DNA of 64,000 nt from the NCBI RefSeq assembly GCF_017068395.1, contig NZ_CP070619.1, positions 5,146,001 to 5,210,000 of the forward strand, in the 5' to 3' direction. How positions within the stretch are numbered: position 1 is the stretch's first letter; every line of letters starts with the position of its first letter. The notes beneath the pieces are model-generated. The model was given only the letters and a program-made list of their open reading frames with translations. It had not been told where the DNA came from and ran no database searches. Source of the stretch: Rhodococcus pseudokoreensis (GTDB lineage Bacteria > Actinomycetota > Actinomycetes > Mycobacteriales > Mycobacteriaceae). This document shows, one piece after another, positions 1 to 8,986 of this stretch. The position numbers and the translations under genes are program-made.

Positions 1-1
1 G

Positions 2-877
2 ATCGTGCGGCTGATCGAGGAGGCGGGATTCCCGCCGGGTGCGGTCAATCTGGTGTTCGGCCCGCCGGAGGTGACCGCGCAGGTGGTCGCCGCCCCGGAG
101 GTCGACATGGTGACGTTCACCGGGTCCGCCGCCGTCGGCAGCAAGATCCTCACCCTTGCCGCTCCGACGCTGAAGAAGGTCGTTCTCGAACTCGGCGGCA
201 AGTCCCCGAACATCGTGTTGCCGGGCACCGACCTCGCGGCGGCGGTGCCGGCGTCGGCGTTGCGGTTCACCCGCAACAGTGGTCAGGCGTGTGGGGCGAC
301 GACCCGCACCCTGGTGCCCCACGCAGTGTTCGACGAGTACGTCGAACGATCGGGGCAGTTCCTGCAGAGCCTGACGGTCGGTGATCCGCATCTGCCGGGC
401 ACGGTGCTGGGGCCGCTGATCACCGCCGAGCATCGGATGAACGTGGAGGGGTTCCTGGCGCGGGCCGTGGAACGCGGTGCCCGGGTGCCGGTCGGTGGCG
501 GCCGGCCTGCCGGTCTCGACGACGGATTCTTCCTGGAGCCGACCCTGGTGACCGGGGTGACGAACGAGGCGGAGATCGCGCAGGAGGAACTGTTCGCCCC
601 GGTCGCGGTGGTGATGCCGTACACCGATCTGGACGAGGCGGTGCGGATGGCGAACGGTGTCCGATACGCCCTCAACGCCAACGTGTGGGGCCCGACTGCG
701 GAGGCGTTGGCGTTCGCGCGTCGGCTGCGGTCGGGGACCGTCACCATCAACGGTGGCGGTGGGATGCGGGCCGACGCCCCGTGGGGCGGTCCCGGGCACA
801 GCGGCATCGGCCGCGAGGGCGGCGAGGAAGGCCTGCGCGAGTTCTTCGAAGTCAAACACCTCCAGTGGCCCCTGTAA
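2..877 (+). CDS. Aldehyde dehydrogenase family protein, 3' part (5' end outside window)
   Basis: This is the C-terminal ~290 residues of an NAD(P)-dependent aldehyde dehydrogenase, which oxidises an aldehyde to its acid. The frame is open to the left edge, so the N-terminal third lies outside the window. Visible hallmarks are the FTGSAAVGS segment of the cofactor domain, LELGGKSPN with the general-base glutamate, NSGQACGATTR with the catalytic cysteine, and the EELFAPVAVV segment near the C-terminus. The full-length family is about 480-500 residues, so the missing part is ordinary. The stop TAA is at 875-877 and the MmgE/PrpD gene begins 49 bases later on the same strand, so the two are probably co-transcribed. 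The substrate cannot be read from the sequence. Confidence 0.93.
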   Translation: MVRLIEEAGFPPGAVNLVFGPPEVTAQVVAAPEVDMVTFTGSAAVGSKILTLAAPTLKKVVLELGGKSPNIVLPGTDLAAAVPASALRFTRNSGQACGATTRTLVPHAVFDEYVERSGQFLQSLTVGDPHLPGTVLGPLITAEHRMNVEGFLARAVERGARVPVGGGRPAGLDDGFFLEPTLVTGVTNEAEIAQEELFAPVAVVMPYTDLDEAVRMANGVRYALNANVWGPTAEALAFARRLRSGTVTINGGGGMRADAPWGGPGHSGIGREGGEEGLREFFEVKHLQWPL

Positions 878-926
878 CCGCACCGACGTCAAGAACCCAG
901 CAACAGAAACGAAGAGGACGAACCTG

Positions 927-2354
927 ATGCCAACAATTGTCGAACACCTCGCGGATTTCGCCGCCGCCGCCGACGGGCGGTCACTTCCCGAGGACGTGGT
1001 TTCCGAGTCCAAGCGCATTCTGCTGGACACCCTCGGCTGCGCGGTCGCGTCGCTCGGCGACGCGGGTGCGCAACGAGGGGTCGAGTACGGCCGGTTCCTG
1101 GGCGGTTCGGAAGGCTCGGCGTCGATCCTCGGGACGGGCACGAAGACGTCGGTGCCAGGCGCGGCGTTTGCCAACGCCGAACTGGTCAACGCGCTCGACC
1201 AGGACGCGGTGCTGCCGCCCGGCCACGTGACGCCGTACGTCGTCCCCGGTGCGCTGGCGACCGCCGAGGCCCTGCACTCCTCGGGTGAGCGGCTGCTCAC
1301 GGCGATAGCGGTCGCGCACGAGATGTCGTACCGCATCGGCAAGGCCACCGACTATCTGCGCGACATCAAAGACGGCGTGGTCACCATCCCCAAGGTCATC
1401 GGCTACAGCAGCACGCTGTTCGGTGCCGCGGCCGCGATCGGCGTCGTCAAGGGATTCTCCGGCGAGACGCTGGCCGATGCGCTCGGCATCATGGGCTCGA
1501 CGATGCCCACCAACACCCAGCGCGCGTGGATGATGCACGCGCCGTCCACCACCATCAAATACCAGCTCGCAGGGGGTATGGCCCTGTCCGCGGTGACGGC
1601 CGCGAACCTGGCCGAACTCGGGCACACCGGCGACCGCCAGACGCTCGACGACCGCGAGTACGGCTTCCCCCGGTTCATCGGGACCTCGCGGTGGGAGCCG
1701 GCGCCGATCACGGCAGGCTTGGGGACGGACTGGACCTTCACCCCGTTCCAGTCGTTCAAGCCCTATCCCCACTGCCGGGTGATGCACGCGCTGTTCGACG
1801 CCCTCACCGAGATCGTCGAGGCCAACGACCTCGCGCCCGGCGAGATCGACGCCATCGACGCCTGGGGTGAGAGCTTCGTGATGCAGCCGGTGTGGGTCAA
1901 CGAGACCATCCGCAATCCGCGCGACGCCCAGTTCAGCATGACCCACGGCCTCGCCCTCGCCGCCCACCGGATTCCGCCCGGAAAGGACTGGCAGACACAG
2001 GAAGCGGTCCTCGATCCGTCCGTCCTCGCGCTCACCACGAAGACGACCTTCCAGGAACACCCCGACTACACGGCGGCGCTGGCGAGCAACCCGGCCGCGC
2101 GCCGCTCGCGCGTCGAGGTCCACGCGCGCGGCACCACGTTCTCCGGTGAACGCGGCTACCCCAAGGGAAGTCCGTCCCCCGACCCGGTCACGTACATGAC
2201 CGACGACGAACTGATCGCGAAATTCCGGCACAACGTCGACGGCGTCGTGAGCGACGCAGACGCGGCCGCCGTCGTCGAGGCCGTATACGACCTCGAGAAC
2301 GTCGACGACATCTCGACGATCCTGAACCGACTGCAGCCCAACTCCGCTGACTGA
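927..2354 (+). CDS. MmgE/PrpD family protein
   Basis: This 475-residue protein belongs to the MmgE/PrpD family, which includes 2-methylcitrate dehydratase, cis-aconitate decarboxylase and iminodisuccinate epimerase. Family signs are the LLDTLGCAVASL segment near the N-terminus, the ALDQDAVLPPGH region, the SFKPYPHCRVMHALFDA motif in the middle and a C-terminal lid domain. The ATG at 927 is preceded by a GAGGAC ribosome site and gives the usual family length. Two paralogues occur at 39229-40623 and 54255-55655, but they are clearly diverged, so the three probably act on different substrates. A dehydratase or decarboxylase role on a hydroxy-polycarboxylate is family inference; the exact reaction is not shown. 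Confidence 0.88.
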   Translation: MPTIVEHLADFAAAADGRSLPEDVVSESKRILLDTLGCAVASLGDAGAQRGVEYGRFLGGSEGSASILGTGTKTSVPGAAFANAELVNALDQDAVLPPGHVTPYVVPGALATAEALHSSGERLLTAIAVAHEMSYRIGKATDYLRDIKDGVVTIPKVIGYSSTLFGAAAAIGVVKGFSGETLADALGIMGSTMPTNTQRAWMMHAPSTTIKYQLAGGMALSAVTAANLAELGHTGDRQTLDDREYGFPRFIGTSRWEPAPITAGLGTDWTFTPFQSFKPYPHCRVMHALFDALTEIVEANDLAPGEIDAIDAWGESFVMQPVWVNETIRNPRDAQFSMTHGLALAAHRIPPGKDWQTQEAVLDPSVLALTTKTTFQEHPDYTAALASNPAARRSRVEVHARGTTFSGERGYPKGSPSPDPVTYMTDDELIAKFRHNVDGVVSDADAAAVVEAVYDLENVDDISTILNRLQPNSAD

Positions 2355-2363
2355 TCGGATGGA

Positions 2364-2475
2364 ATACTGCGCCGCTCTTGTGGGAGATTTCGACCGCGAG
2401 AGCGGCGCGGTTCTGTGCAGGCACTCGTTACAGTCTTCACCCGGGCTCCCTCTGCCGGCGGGTGCTTCCGGCCGT
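2364..2475. repeat. whiB-like 3' tail plus terminator, copy 1
   Basis: This roughly 110-base stretch matches the 3' end and downstream terminator of the WhiB gene at 24164-24451. Shared blocks are the hairpin arms, then CACTCGTTACAG, then the last codons. Read on the minus strand it ends ...RRQREPG-stop at 2437, against ...SRWQRKPG-stop at 24164 in the intact gene. Here the tail lies directly downstream of the AraC gene, with no WhiB body, so it looks like a recombination scar or a captured terminator. Confidence 0.6.
2369..2408. terminator. Bidirectional hairpin between MmgE/PrpD and AraC genes
   Basis: A perfect 10-base stem (GCGCCGCTCT at 2369-2378 with AGAGCGGCGC at 2399-2408) encloses a 20-base loop. 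It sits 15 bases after the MmgE/PrpD stop and downstream of the convergent AraC gene, so it can serve both. There is no clear U-run. Confidence 0.6.
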
Positions 2476-2487
2476 TCCGTTCTCCGA

Positions 2488-3468
2488 TCACCTTTTCGAG
2501 CGGTTCAGTGTCTCGGAGGGTAATTCGCCGAACTTTTCGCGGTACTGCCGGGCGAACCTGCCGAGGTGGAAAAACCCCCACCGTGCGGCAGAAGCGCTCA
2601 CCGATTCCGATCGACCCGTCGCCAAATCGGTGCGGACTCGATCGAGCCGCACCGAACGTACGTACTCACTGGGCGGCATTCCAACGGCCTGCTGAAATCC
2701 GAGTTGCAAGGCCCGTGCGGTCACGCCTGCCTTGGCGGCAAGGTCGGCGGTCGTAATAGCCTCGTCGGGGTGTGCGTCGATGAAGTCGATCAGGTGGCGC
2801 ACCGTTGGCGACCCAGCGCGCGGGGACGGCCCGACCAGTGCTTCTGTCAGCTGATTCGGAACGGTGAGCAGCAGTTGGGTCATGAGCGACGATTCGAAGT
2901 CGTGACGTGCGAGAGGCATCGTGGCTATCCCTCCCTCACGCGCGAGTTCTCGGTAGAGGAACTTCACGGCGGCGAGGAGCGACCTACCTGCTCCAGCAGC
3001 CGTATCGAAGGTCAAGTCGAAGCTGACTTCCTGCTTCTCCGGTCGGCCGAGCAATGTACCCGCATGGGTCTCCAGCGTGTCGATGGGCAGCTTCAGATGA
3101 TATTGCGTTGCGTCCGCGCTCCAATTGATCATCACGGGCGCATCGGGTACGAAGACAACGCCATCTCGCCTCGCATCCAAGTTCCTCCGGACGCCCCGCT
3201 GCTCGACGACACTGCTGCCCTCTATCAAGAAGTTGACGTGATAGCAGGATCGCATCGGCGGACCGTTGAGAATGGCCGCCGCCCCGTAGGACATGCGACC
3301 CAGCGTCAGGCGTCCCGGCGAAATCGTGTCGAGACGAAAGTCGACCGGCTGCCGATCGTCCAATTCCAACTCGTGGTTCGCGAAGGTCGTGGCTACGTGT
3401 CGGTGGGCGACGTCGGCATCGCCGGTTCGAAACTTTTGGAGGCTCGACGCCGCTGCTACCTGTAGCAA
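2488..3468 (-). CDS. AraC family transcriptional regulator
   Basis: This 326-residue regulator has an N-terminal cupin-like ligand-binding domain of the AraC_binding_2 type (about residues 20-200) and a C-terminal pair of helix-turn-helix motifs (about 220-320). The second HTH region shows ARWGFFHLGRFARQYREKFG, typical of the family. The first codon at 3468 is TTG with an AAGGAAGGG-type site just upstream; no better start exists near it. The gene diverges from the zinc-ribbon/HyuA/HyuB operon, and the shared 190-base intergenic region holds an AT-rich dyad at 3506-3517. It is therefore the likely activator of that operon. The ligand is unknown. Confidence 0.9.
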   Translation of the reverse strand: MLQVAAASSLQKFRTGDADVAHRHVATTFANHELELDDRQPVDFRLDTISPGRLTLGRMSYGAAAILNGPPMRSCYHVNFLIEGSSVVEQRGVRRNLDARRDGVVFVPDAPVMINWSADATQYHLKLPIDTLETHAGTLLGRPEKQEVSFDLTFDTAAGAGRSLLAAVKFLYRELAREGGIATMPLARHDFESSLMTQLLLTVPNQLTEALVGPSPRAGSPTVRHLIDFIDAHPDEAITTADLAAKAGVTARALQLGFQQAVGMPPSEYVRSVRLDRVRTDLATGRSESVSASAARWGFFHLGRFARQYREKFGELPSETLNRSKR

Positions 3469-3505
3469 GACCCTTCCTTCCTGTGGTGACCCGTATCACA
3501 CCTGA

Positions 3506-3517
3506 TAAATATATTAT
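3506..3517. promoter_or_regulatory. AT-rich dyad (ATNATRYATNAT family)
   Basis: On the minus strand this reads ATAATATATTTA, identical to the site at 25154-25165. It lies between the divergent AraC gene and the zinc-ribbon/HyuAB operon and may be an operator, a -10 region or both. Apart from it, nothing gene-like was seen in the 190-base divergent region. Confidence 0.45.
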
Positions 3518-3658
3518 GCCTTACCAGCGGAATGCGCCACCTTCGCATCGTGGACACCGCGGCTTCGCTCTGAGGATTGTGACCCGCATCTCTCCTGCTT
3601 AACGTTGTGAATCAGCGTTCTGCGACTAAACCGTCGCTGCCACAGGAGGACTCGATCA

Positions 3659-3877
3659 ATGTCAGAACCCACGCACGAAGCCCCACGGCTTGAAGTCGAC
3701 AGGATCCCGAGAGAAGGGGCGTGCCCCCGATGCGGGCAGGAGAAGCTGCGCGCGTATCCCGTCGTCGCCGAGACCGGCTGGCTCCACGTCGTCAAGTGTC
3801 AGAACTGTCTCCATTCCGTCGAGCGTGAGCGGTGGTCGCGTCTTGGACACATCCAGCTGCTCGCCGATCTCGTTTAA
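3659..3877 (+). CDS. Small zinc-ribbon protein of a HyuA/HyuB operon
   Basis: This 72-residue protein carries two CxxC pairs (CPRCG near residue 22 and CQNC near residue 48), a zinc-ribbon pattern. A strong AGGAGGA site at 3644-3650 lies eight bases before the ATG. It is the first gene of the operon and is followed within 27 bases by the HyuA-like gene. Acetone and acetophenone carboxylases also combine HyuA- and HyuB-like subunits with a small zinc-binding subunit. By analogy this could be the small structural subunit of a related complex, but its length is shorter than the acetone carboxylase gamma subunit. The function is inference; the metal-binding pattern is visible. Confidence 0.8.
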   Translation: MSEPTHEAPRLEVDRIPREGACPRCGQEKLRAYPVVAETGWLHVVKCQNCLHSVERERWSRLGHIQLLADLV

Positions 3878-3904
3878 TCGCCAACCATCGAGGAGTACGA
3901 CAAT

Positions 3905-5947
3905 ATGATTGCAGTCGACGTAGGGGGCACCTTCACCGATGTCGTCGCATGGCGCGACGGCAAGATTCTGACCACCAAGGTGTCTACCGACTACACCGAG
4001 GTCGCAGGACCGGTGCTCAAGGGCGCGCAGCTGCTCGGAGTCGAAGGCTCGGCCGTCTTCAACCACGCCAGCACCCACGGCCTCAACGCGGTCATCACTC
4101 GAAAGCTACCCAAAATCGGTTTCTTGACCACCGAGGGACATCGCGACATTCTCGACATGGGACGGGTCTGGCGACCCACGGAAGCGATACTCGATCCGCA
4201 TTGGCGCCGCAGTTTCGGCGACGCATCGAGGCCGATCGTCGATCGCTACCTCCGCCGAGGCATCCGCGAAAGGCTCACTTCCGATGGAAGCGTGCTTTTC
4301 GAATTGGACGAGGAGCAGGCCCGTGCGGAGCTGGAAGTTCTGCGCAGGTGCGATGTGACCGGGGTGGCGATCTGCCTCATCAACGCGTACGTCAACCCCG
4401 TCCACGAAATCCGGCTACGCGAGCTGGTCACCGAGGTGCTCGGCGACGTCCCGTGCTCCATCTCCAGTGAGGTGTCGCCTCTCGCCAAAGAGTACGCACG
4501 CGCATCGACGACCGTTATCGACACCTTGATGAAAATCATTTACACCAAGTACTCGGCGAGCTTGGGAGAAGGGTTGACCGAACTCGGCTTCACCGGACAA
4601 CTCAACTTTGCAGACTGCGCGGCAACCCTCGTTCCCGCCTCGCGCGCAATGGACCTGCCGTTCAGGATCGTGTTCTCGGGACCGGCCGCAGGCACAGTCG
4701 CATGCGCTCACTTCGGCGACCTCATCGGTGAAACCGACCTACTGTGTGCCGATGTCGGCGGAACCTCGTGCGACATCAGCGTAGTAACGGGCGGGGCTCC
4801 GTTCGTCAACACCAGTTTCGAACTGGAACACGATCTGGTCGTCAACGCACTCGCCAACGACATCTCCAGCATCGGCGCCGGTGGCGGAAGCATCGTCGCG
4901 ATCGGCCAGTCCGGGGAAATTCTGGTTGGTCCCGACAGTGCACGGGCACAGCCGGGCCCCGCGTGCTACGGGCGCGGCGGTACCGTACCCACGACCACAG
5001 ACACGTGTCTGATGATCGGAATCATCGAACCGGAAGGTTTTGCCGGCGGTGAACTCGATCTTGACATCACGGCCTCCGAGCGTGCGTTCGAAGGGCTCGA
5101 CACCGACTTCAGCCTCGCACAGCGAGTCCGCTACGCGTACGAGATGGCGGTCAACAACATGGCCGAAGGCGTGTTCAATGTCGCCATCAAGAACGGCGTC
5201 GACCCGCGTGACTACAGTCTCGTCGCCTTCGGTGCAGCCGGACCGATGTTGTTACCCGCCGTTCTCGACACCGTGCATTGCAAGCAGGTGATCGTGCCGC
5301 CGAATCCCGGTCTGTTCTCGGCTATCGGTCTGCTGGCCGCCGACCAGGTGTTCACGGTCAACCGAAGCGCATACCTGCTGCTGTCGCCGGACGAGGCACC
5401 GTCGATCGACGCGGTGTTCACCGAAATGGAGACTCAGCTCCGCGAACAGGTAGGTGATACCACCGCGGTGACCTTCCTCCGCAGCATGGACGCGCATCTC
5501 GTCGGTCAAAGTTGGGATACACCGTTCGTGCCGGTACCCGACGGCGTGATCGACGCAGACGCCGTAGCGACGATGGTGACCTCGTTCCACGACACGTATG
5601 AGAGTCGTTCCGGCAACCGTTTCGAGGCCATGCCGGTCGAAGGCGTGACATTTCGGATACGCGCCGTGGTCGAGACGTCGAAAATCGAGTTCCCACATGT
5701 CCCCGTTCGCCGAGCCGACGAGCCCCTGATGCCGGTGCGCACAACCACACTGCGTTTCCTCGGCGACATCGATTGTGACGGCGACGGCGCTCAGGAGGCC
5801 CACGTATACGAGCGGTCGACGCTGCGCGCGGGTGATGTGCTTCCCGGCCCGATCATCATCGACGAGGGACTGTCCACCACCCATGTGGGCGCCGGCCAGC
5901 AGGCGACCGTCGGCGAGTACGGCGAACTGATCATTCGGAGGAAATAG
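3905..5947 (+). CDS. Hydantoinase/oxoprolinase family protein, HyuA-like (ATP-binding subunit)
   Basis: This 680-residue protein matches the HyuA/acetone carboxylase beta type. These are cytoplasmic ATP-dependent enzymes that activate a carbonyl or amide by phosphorylation. The N-terminus starts with DVGGTFTD (residues 4-11), the phosphate-binding signature. A second actin-like motif, ADVGGTSCDISVV, lies near residue 280, followed by the glycine-rich SIGAGGGSIV. The ATG at 3905 has an AGGAG site. The stop overlaps the ribosome site of the HyuB-like gene, whose ATG begins two bases later, so the two are translationally coupled and surely form one complex. Candidate activities are hydantoin or oxoproline hydrolysis, or ketone carboxylation. 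The neighbouring alcohol and aldehyde dehydrogenases favour a ketone or alcohol substrate, which is inference. Confidence 0.92.
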   Translation: MIAVDVGGTFTDVVAWRDGKILTTKVSTDYTEVAGPVLKGAQLLGVEGSAVFNHASTHGLNAVITRKLPKIGFLTTEGHRDILDMGRVWRPTEAILDPHWRRSFGDASRPIVDRYLRRGIRERLTSDGSVLFELDEEQARAELEVLRRCDVTGVAICLINAYVNPVHEIRLRELVTEVLGDVPCSISSEVSPLAKEYARASTTVIDTLMKIIYTKYSASLGEGLTELGFTGQLNFADCAATLVPASRAMDLPFRIVFSGPAAGTVACAHFGDLIGETDLLCADVGGTSCDISVVTGGAPFVNTSFELEHDLVVNALANDISSIGAGGGSIVAIGQSGEILVGPDSARAQPGPACYGRGGTVPTTTDTCLMIGIIEPEGFAGGELDLDITASERAFEGLDTDFSLAQRVRYAYEMAVNNMAEGVFNVAIKNGVDPRDYSLVAFGAAGPMLLPAVLDTVHCKQVIVPPNPGLFSAIGLLAADQVFTVNRSAYLLLSPDEAPSIDAVFTEMETQLREQVGDTTAVTFLRSMDAHLVGQSWDTPFVPVPDGVIDADAVATMVTSFHDTYESRSGNRFEAMPVEGVTFRIRAVVETSKIEFPHVPVRRADEPLMPVRTTTLRFLGDIDCDGDGAQEAHVYERSTLRAGDVLPGPIIIDEGLSTTHVGAGQQATVGEYGELIIRRK

Positions 5948-5949
5948 CT

Positions 5950-7908
5950 ATGTCCACTCTGACCGTCCCGGCCGTGTCGCCGGAATCGACTCGGCGACTT
6001 CGCGACCTCAGCGACAGCGAATTCAAGGACACCTACGGGTGCGACCGCTTCAGCGCATCCGTAATCTTGAACCGGCTGCGATACGCCGTAGAGCATATGT
6101 CCACCGGTTTCATGCGAGAGGCGTTCTCTCCGATCATCCGCGATTGGTACGACTTCGCGTGCACCATCAGTGGCCCGGCGGACCGGGACTACCCGATGGC
6201 CGTCGTGAGCAACAGCCTCGTCGTCTTCCTGGGAACCATGGGTGACGCGGTTCGCAACGCCGTCGAGGAGTACGGCCCCGAAAATCTGCGCCCCGGAGAT
6301 GTTCTGATCTGCAACGACCCGTACCGCGGAGGCAGGCACGTCAACGATGTCGCGTTCACGCGCCCGGTCTTCGTGGACGGAAAGATCGTGTCCTACGTCA
6401 ACCTGTGCGCCCACCAGTTGGACATGGGTGGCACGGTACCGGGCGGATTTTCGGCCACCAAGTCGAACGTCTACGAGAATGGCCTCGTCATCCCACCGAT
6501 GTTGTTGTGGTCGGAAGACAAGCCGGTCCGATCCACCTTCAGCCTGATCTTCGACAACACCCGATGGGGGGGAATGCTGCTCCCGGACTTCAAGAGCATC
6601 TATCAGCAACTGAAGCTCGGGGAGCGGTTGATCCTGGAAAACATCGACCGCTACGGACTCGACTCCTACCTCGGGACACTCGACTATTCGTGCGACACGT
6701 CGGCCGAACGGATGCGCGACGCTATCGGACGCGTTCCCGACGGCGACTACGCCGGGTCTGCGCTGATCGATGCGGACGGATTGGACGACACCCTCGACTA
6801 CACGGTCCGCGTGCTGGTGCGCAAACGAGGAGATGATATCGAGGTCGATCTGTCAGGGACCTCGGCTCAAGCGCGGACATGCATTAACTGCGGGGTACTC
6901 GATGCAAAGACTGCGGTGGGTGTCGCCTTGACCATCCTGCTGGATCCGAAAGTTCCGTTCACATCCGGAACCTGGCGAAACATCGACATCGCCGCTCCCG
7001 CTGGGACTATCGTCTCCTCGCTGCCCCCGGACGGCGGCATCATGATGTTCTGGGAGGCTTCGGGCGCGATCGCATCGGCAATCTTCGATGCGCTCAATCC
7101 TGTTCTCGGAGTGCAGGGTGTGGGCGGAGACTACGGTTCCACCAATACCCACAATGCCTCGGGCGTGCGGCCGGACGGCACACCATGGACGAGCGCGACC
7201 CAATGTGGAGGGGAGCACGGCCCGTGGGGTGCATCGAAGGCCGGTGACGGCGACAGCTACACCGTGCTCCTGACCCTCAACAACCTCGACCCGGCAACCG
7301 AAACGATCGAACACGACTCACCGGTCGTCGTTCTGCGGAAAGAGCACGCGATCGACACGGGTGGCGCGGGTACGTTCCGAGGTGGAGCGGCGAATCTGAA
7401 AGACACCTTATGGCTGACTGCCGGCCAGCACTATTTGTCGCCTTTCCGGACGAAGAAGCCGAGTGGTGTCGGCGCCAACGGGGGCGATGCAGGACCGAAC
7501 GGGGCGATGTGGCTATTTCCACCGACGACCGATGCCCCGGTGCAAGGCCTCGTCGATACCGCAGACAGCGCCTACGAACACAGCGAACCGGTCGCCGGCG
7601 TTCTCGATCCGTCGACGCATGCGCTCGATCCCGAAAACGGCGAGTACAACTATTTCGCACGTCAGCAGGTATGGACGACCGCACCGAACACCATCCTGCG
7701 CTGTTTGACGAACGGAGGTGGGGGTTGGGGTGATCCCTTCGCTCGAGACCCCGAACGAGTACTGGCCGACGTACGCAACGAGTACGTCAGCATCGAGGCT
7801 GCTGCAACACAATACGGCGTCGTCGTCGTCGGTGACCCACGCAACGACCCGGAAGGTCTGCGGATCGACGTTGCCGGTACCGATGCGCTCCGTGGAAAGG
7901 CACAGTGA
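5950..7908 (+). CDS. Hydantoinase B/oxoprolinase family protein, HyuB-like
   Basis: This 652-residue protein is the HyuB-type partner of the preceding HyuA-like subunit. Recognisable segments are NDPYRGGRHVNDVAFTRPVF near residue 120, the CAHQLDMGG segment that follows, GGTFRGG-like glycine repeats late in the protein, and a C-terminal NGGGGWGDPF motif followed by the VLADVRNEYVS helix found in this family. Length is normal for HyuB (about 550-780). GGAGG lies at the end of hyuA, just before the ATG. The TGA stop overlaps the ATG of the next gene (7908), so the alcohol dehydrogenase is coupled. The pair should act as an ATP-dependent hydrolase or carboxylase; the substrate is not determined. 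Confidence 0.92.
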   Translation: MSTLTVPAVSPESTRRLRDLSDSEFKDTYGCDRFSASVILNRLRYAVEHMSTGFMREAFSPIIRDWYDFACTISGPADRDYPMAVVSNSLVVFLGTMGDAVRNAVEEYGPENLRPGDVLICNDPYRGGRHVNDVAFTRPVFVDGKIVSYVNLCAHQLDMGGTVPGGFSATKSNVYENGLVIPPMLLWSEDKPVRSTFSLIFDNTRWGGMLLPDFKSIYQQLKLGERLILENIDRYGLDSYLGTLDYSCDTSAERMRDAIGRVPDGDYAGSALIDADGLDDTLDYTVRVLVRKRGDDIEVDLSGTSAQARTCINCGVLDAKTAVGVALTILLDPKVPFTSGTWRNIDIAAPAGTIVSSLPPDGGIMMFWEASGAIASAIFDALNPVLGVQGVGGDYGSTNTHNASGVRPDGTPWTSATQCGGEHGPWGASKAGDGDSYTVLLTLNNLDPATETIEHDSPVVVLRKEHAIDTGGAGTFRGGAANLKDTLWLTAGQHYLSPFRTKKPSGVGANGGDAGPNGAMWLFPPTTDAPVQGLVDTADSAYEHSEPVAGVLDPSTHALDPENGEYNYFARQQVWTTAPNTILRCLTNGGGGWGDPFARDPERVLADVRNEYVSIEAAATQYGVVVVGDPRNDPEGLRIDVAGTDALRGKAQ

Positions 7909-8924
7909 TGAAGAGCGTACTTTTTCCAGGTGATGGCACTACCGTGCTGGAGGACGTGCCGGAGCCGACACCCGGCCCTGGCGAGGTGGTCGTCAAGATC
8001 CGGGCCTCGGGGATGTGCGGATCGGATCTGCACTTTTATCACGGCAATTTCGATTTCGACCACTCTGTAATCCAGGGACACGAGCCGTGCGGAGAGATCT
8101 ACGCAATCGGTGAAGGTGTCGCGCCCACCGCCGCAACCGTCGGCGACCGCGTCATGATCCACCACTACTTCGGTTGCAGTATGTGCAGGCGCTGTCGCGC
8201 AGGCTGGCCACAGATGTGTGAAACAGGTCAAGGCAAGACGATGGCTGTCCACGCCAACGGGGGACATGCACCGTTCGCAGTCGTACCGGTTACTTCGATA
8301 CTGCCGCTGCCCAGCGAACTGTCCTTCAAAGCCGGCGCGGCGATCGGGTGCGGTACAGGAACTGCCTGGGGTGCGATCAAGCGACTCGGCGGAGTCGGTG
8401 ACACCGTCTCCGTTGTTATCGGCCAGGGTCCAGTCGGACTTTCCGCCACGATGTTCGCGTCGTCCATGGGTGCGACCGTAATCGGCGTGGACATCGATGC
8501 GACGCGGTTGGAGCGCGCGAAACACTTCGGTGCGGACGTCGTCGTGAACTCTCGTGAGGAATCGTTGTTCGACGTTGTCAGTGACTACACCGGTGGGCGT
8601 TTGGCTGATGTCGTGATGGAGACGTCTGGGCGGGCGACCAAAGACGCTTTCAGCGTACTGGGGACATTCGGCCGGGCATGCTTCTCAGGATTGCCCGGTG
8701 ACGTGGAATTCACGACGCAGGCCGTATACAAGAAGCAGTGGACGGTCATGACCTCGTGGACCATGTCGTCCATCGAACAAGCGCGCTGCGCCGACTTCGT
8801 GGTCTCCCACAACCTGCCGGTCGACGACCTGTATTCGCACCGTTGGACGATCGATCAGGCAGCCGAGGCCTACGAGTGGTTCGACAGGCAAGACGCGGGC
8901 AAGGGTGTCTTCGAGTTCGACTGA
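7908..8924 (+). CDS. Zinc-dependent alcohol dehydrogenase (MDR family)
   Basis: This 338-residue medium-chain dehydrogenase oxidises a primary or secondary alcohol with NAD(P). The catalytic-zinc ligands appear in GMCGSDLHFYHG and GHEPCGE. Structural-zinc cysteines follow as GCSMCRRCRAGWPQMC (C-x2-C-x2-C-x7-C). The Rossmann segment GQGPVGLSATMFASSMGA is near residue 170. The ATG at 7908 overlaps the stop of the HyuB-like gene; a GTG one codon earlier is possible. A related enzyme lies at 20590-21639 after the ABC transporter and shares the same motifs. This suggests the two operons serve one pathway. Confidence 0.92.
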   Translation: MKSVLFPGDGTTVLEDVPEPTPGPGEVVVKIRASGMCGSDLHFYHGNFDFDHSVIQGHEPCGEIYAIGEGVAPTAATVGDRVMIHHYFGCSMCRRCRAGWPQMCETGQGKTMAVHANGGHAPFAVVPVTSILPLPSELSFKAGAAIGCGTGTAWGAIKRLGGVGDTVSVVIGQGPVGLSATMFASSMGATVIGVDIDATRLERAKHFGADVVVNSREESLFDVVSDYTGGRLADVVMETSGRATKDAFSVLGTFGRACFSGLPGDVEFTTQAVYKKQWTVMTSWTMSSIEQARCADFVVSHNLPVDDLYSHRWTIDQAAEAYEWFDRQDAGKGVFEFD

Positions 8925-8986
8925 TACGTCCCGTCCGTACTCACGTGACATCACGAGCGAACGCGGTAGACCTAGAAGGAGTCATT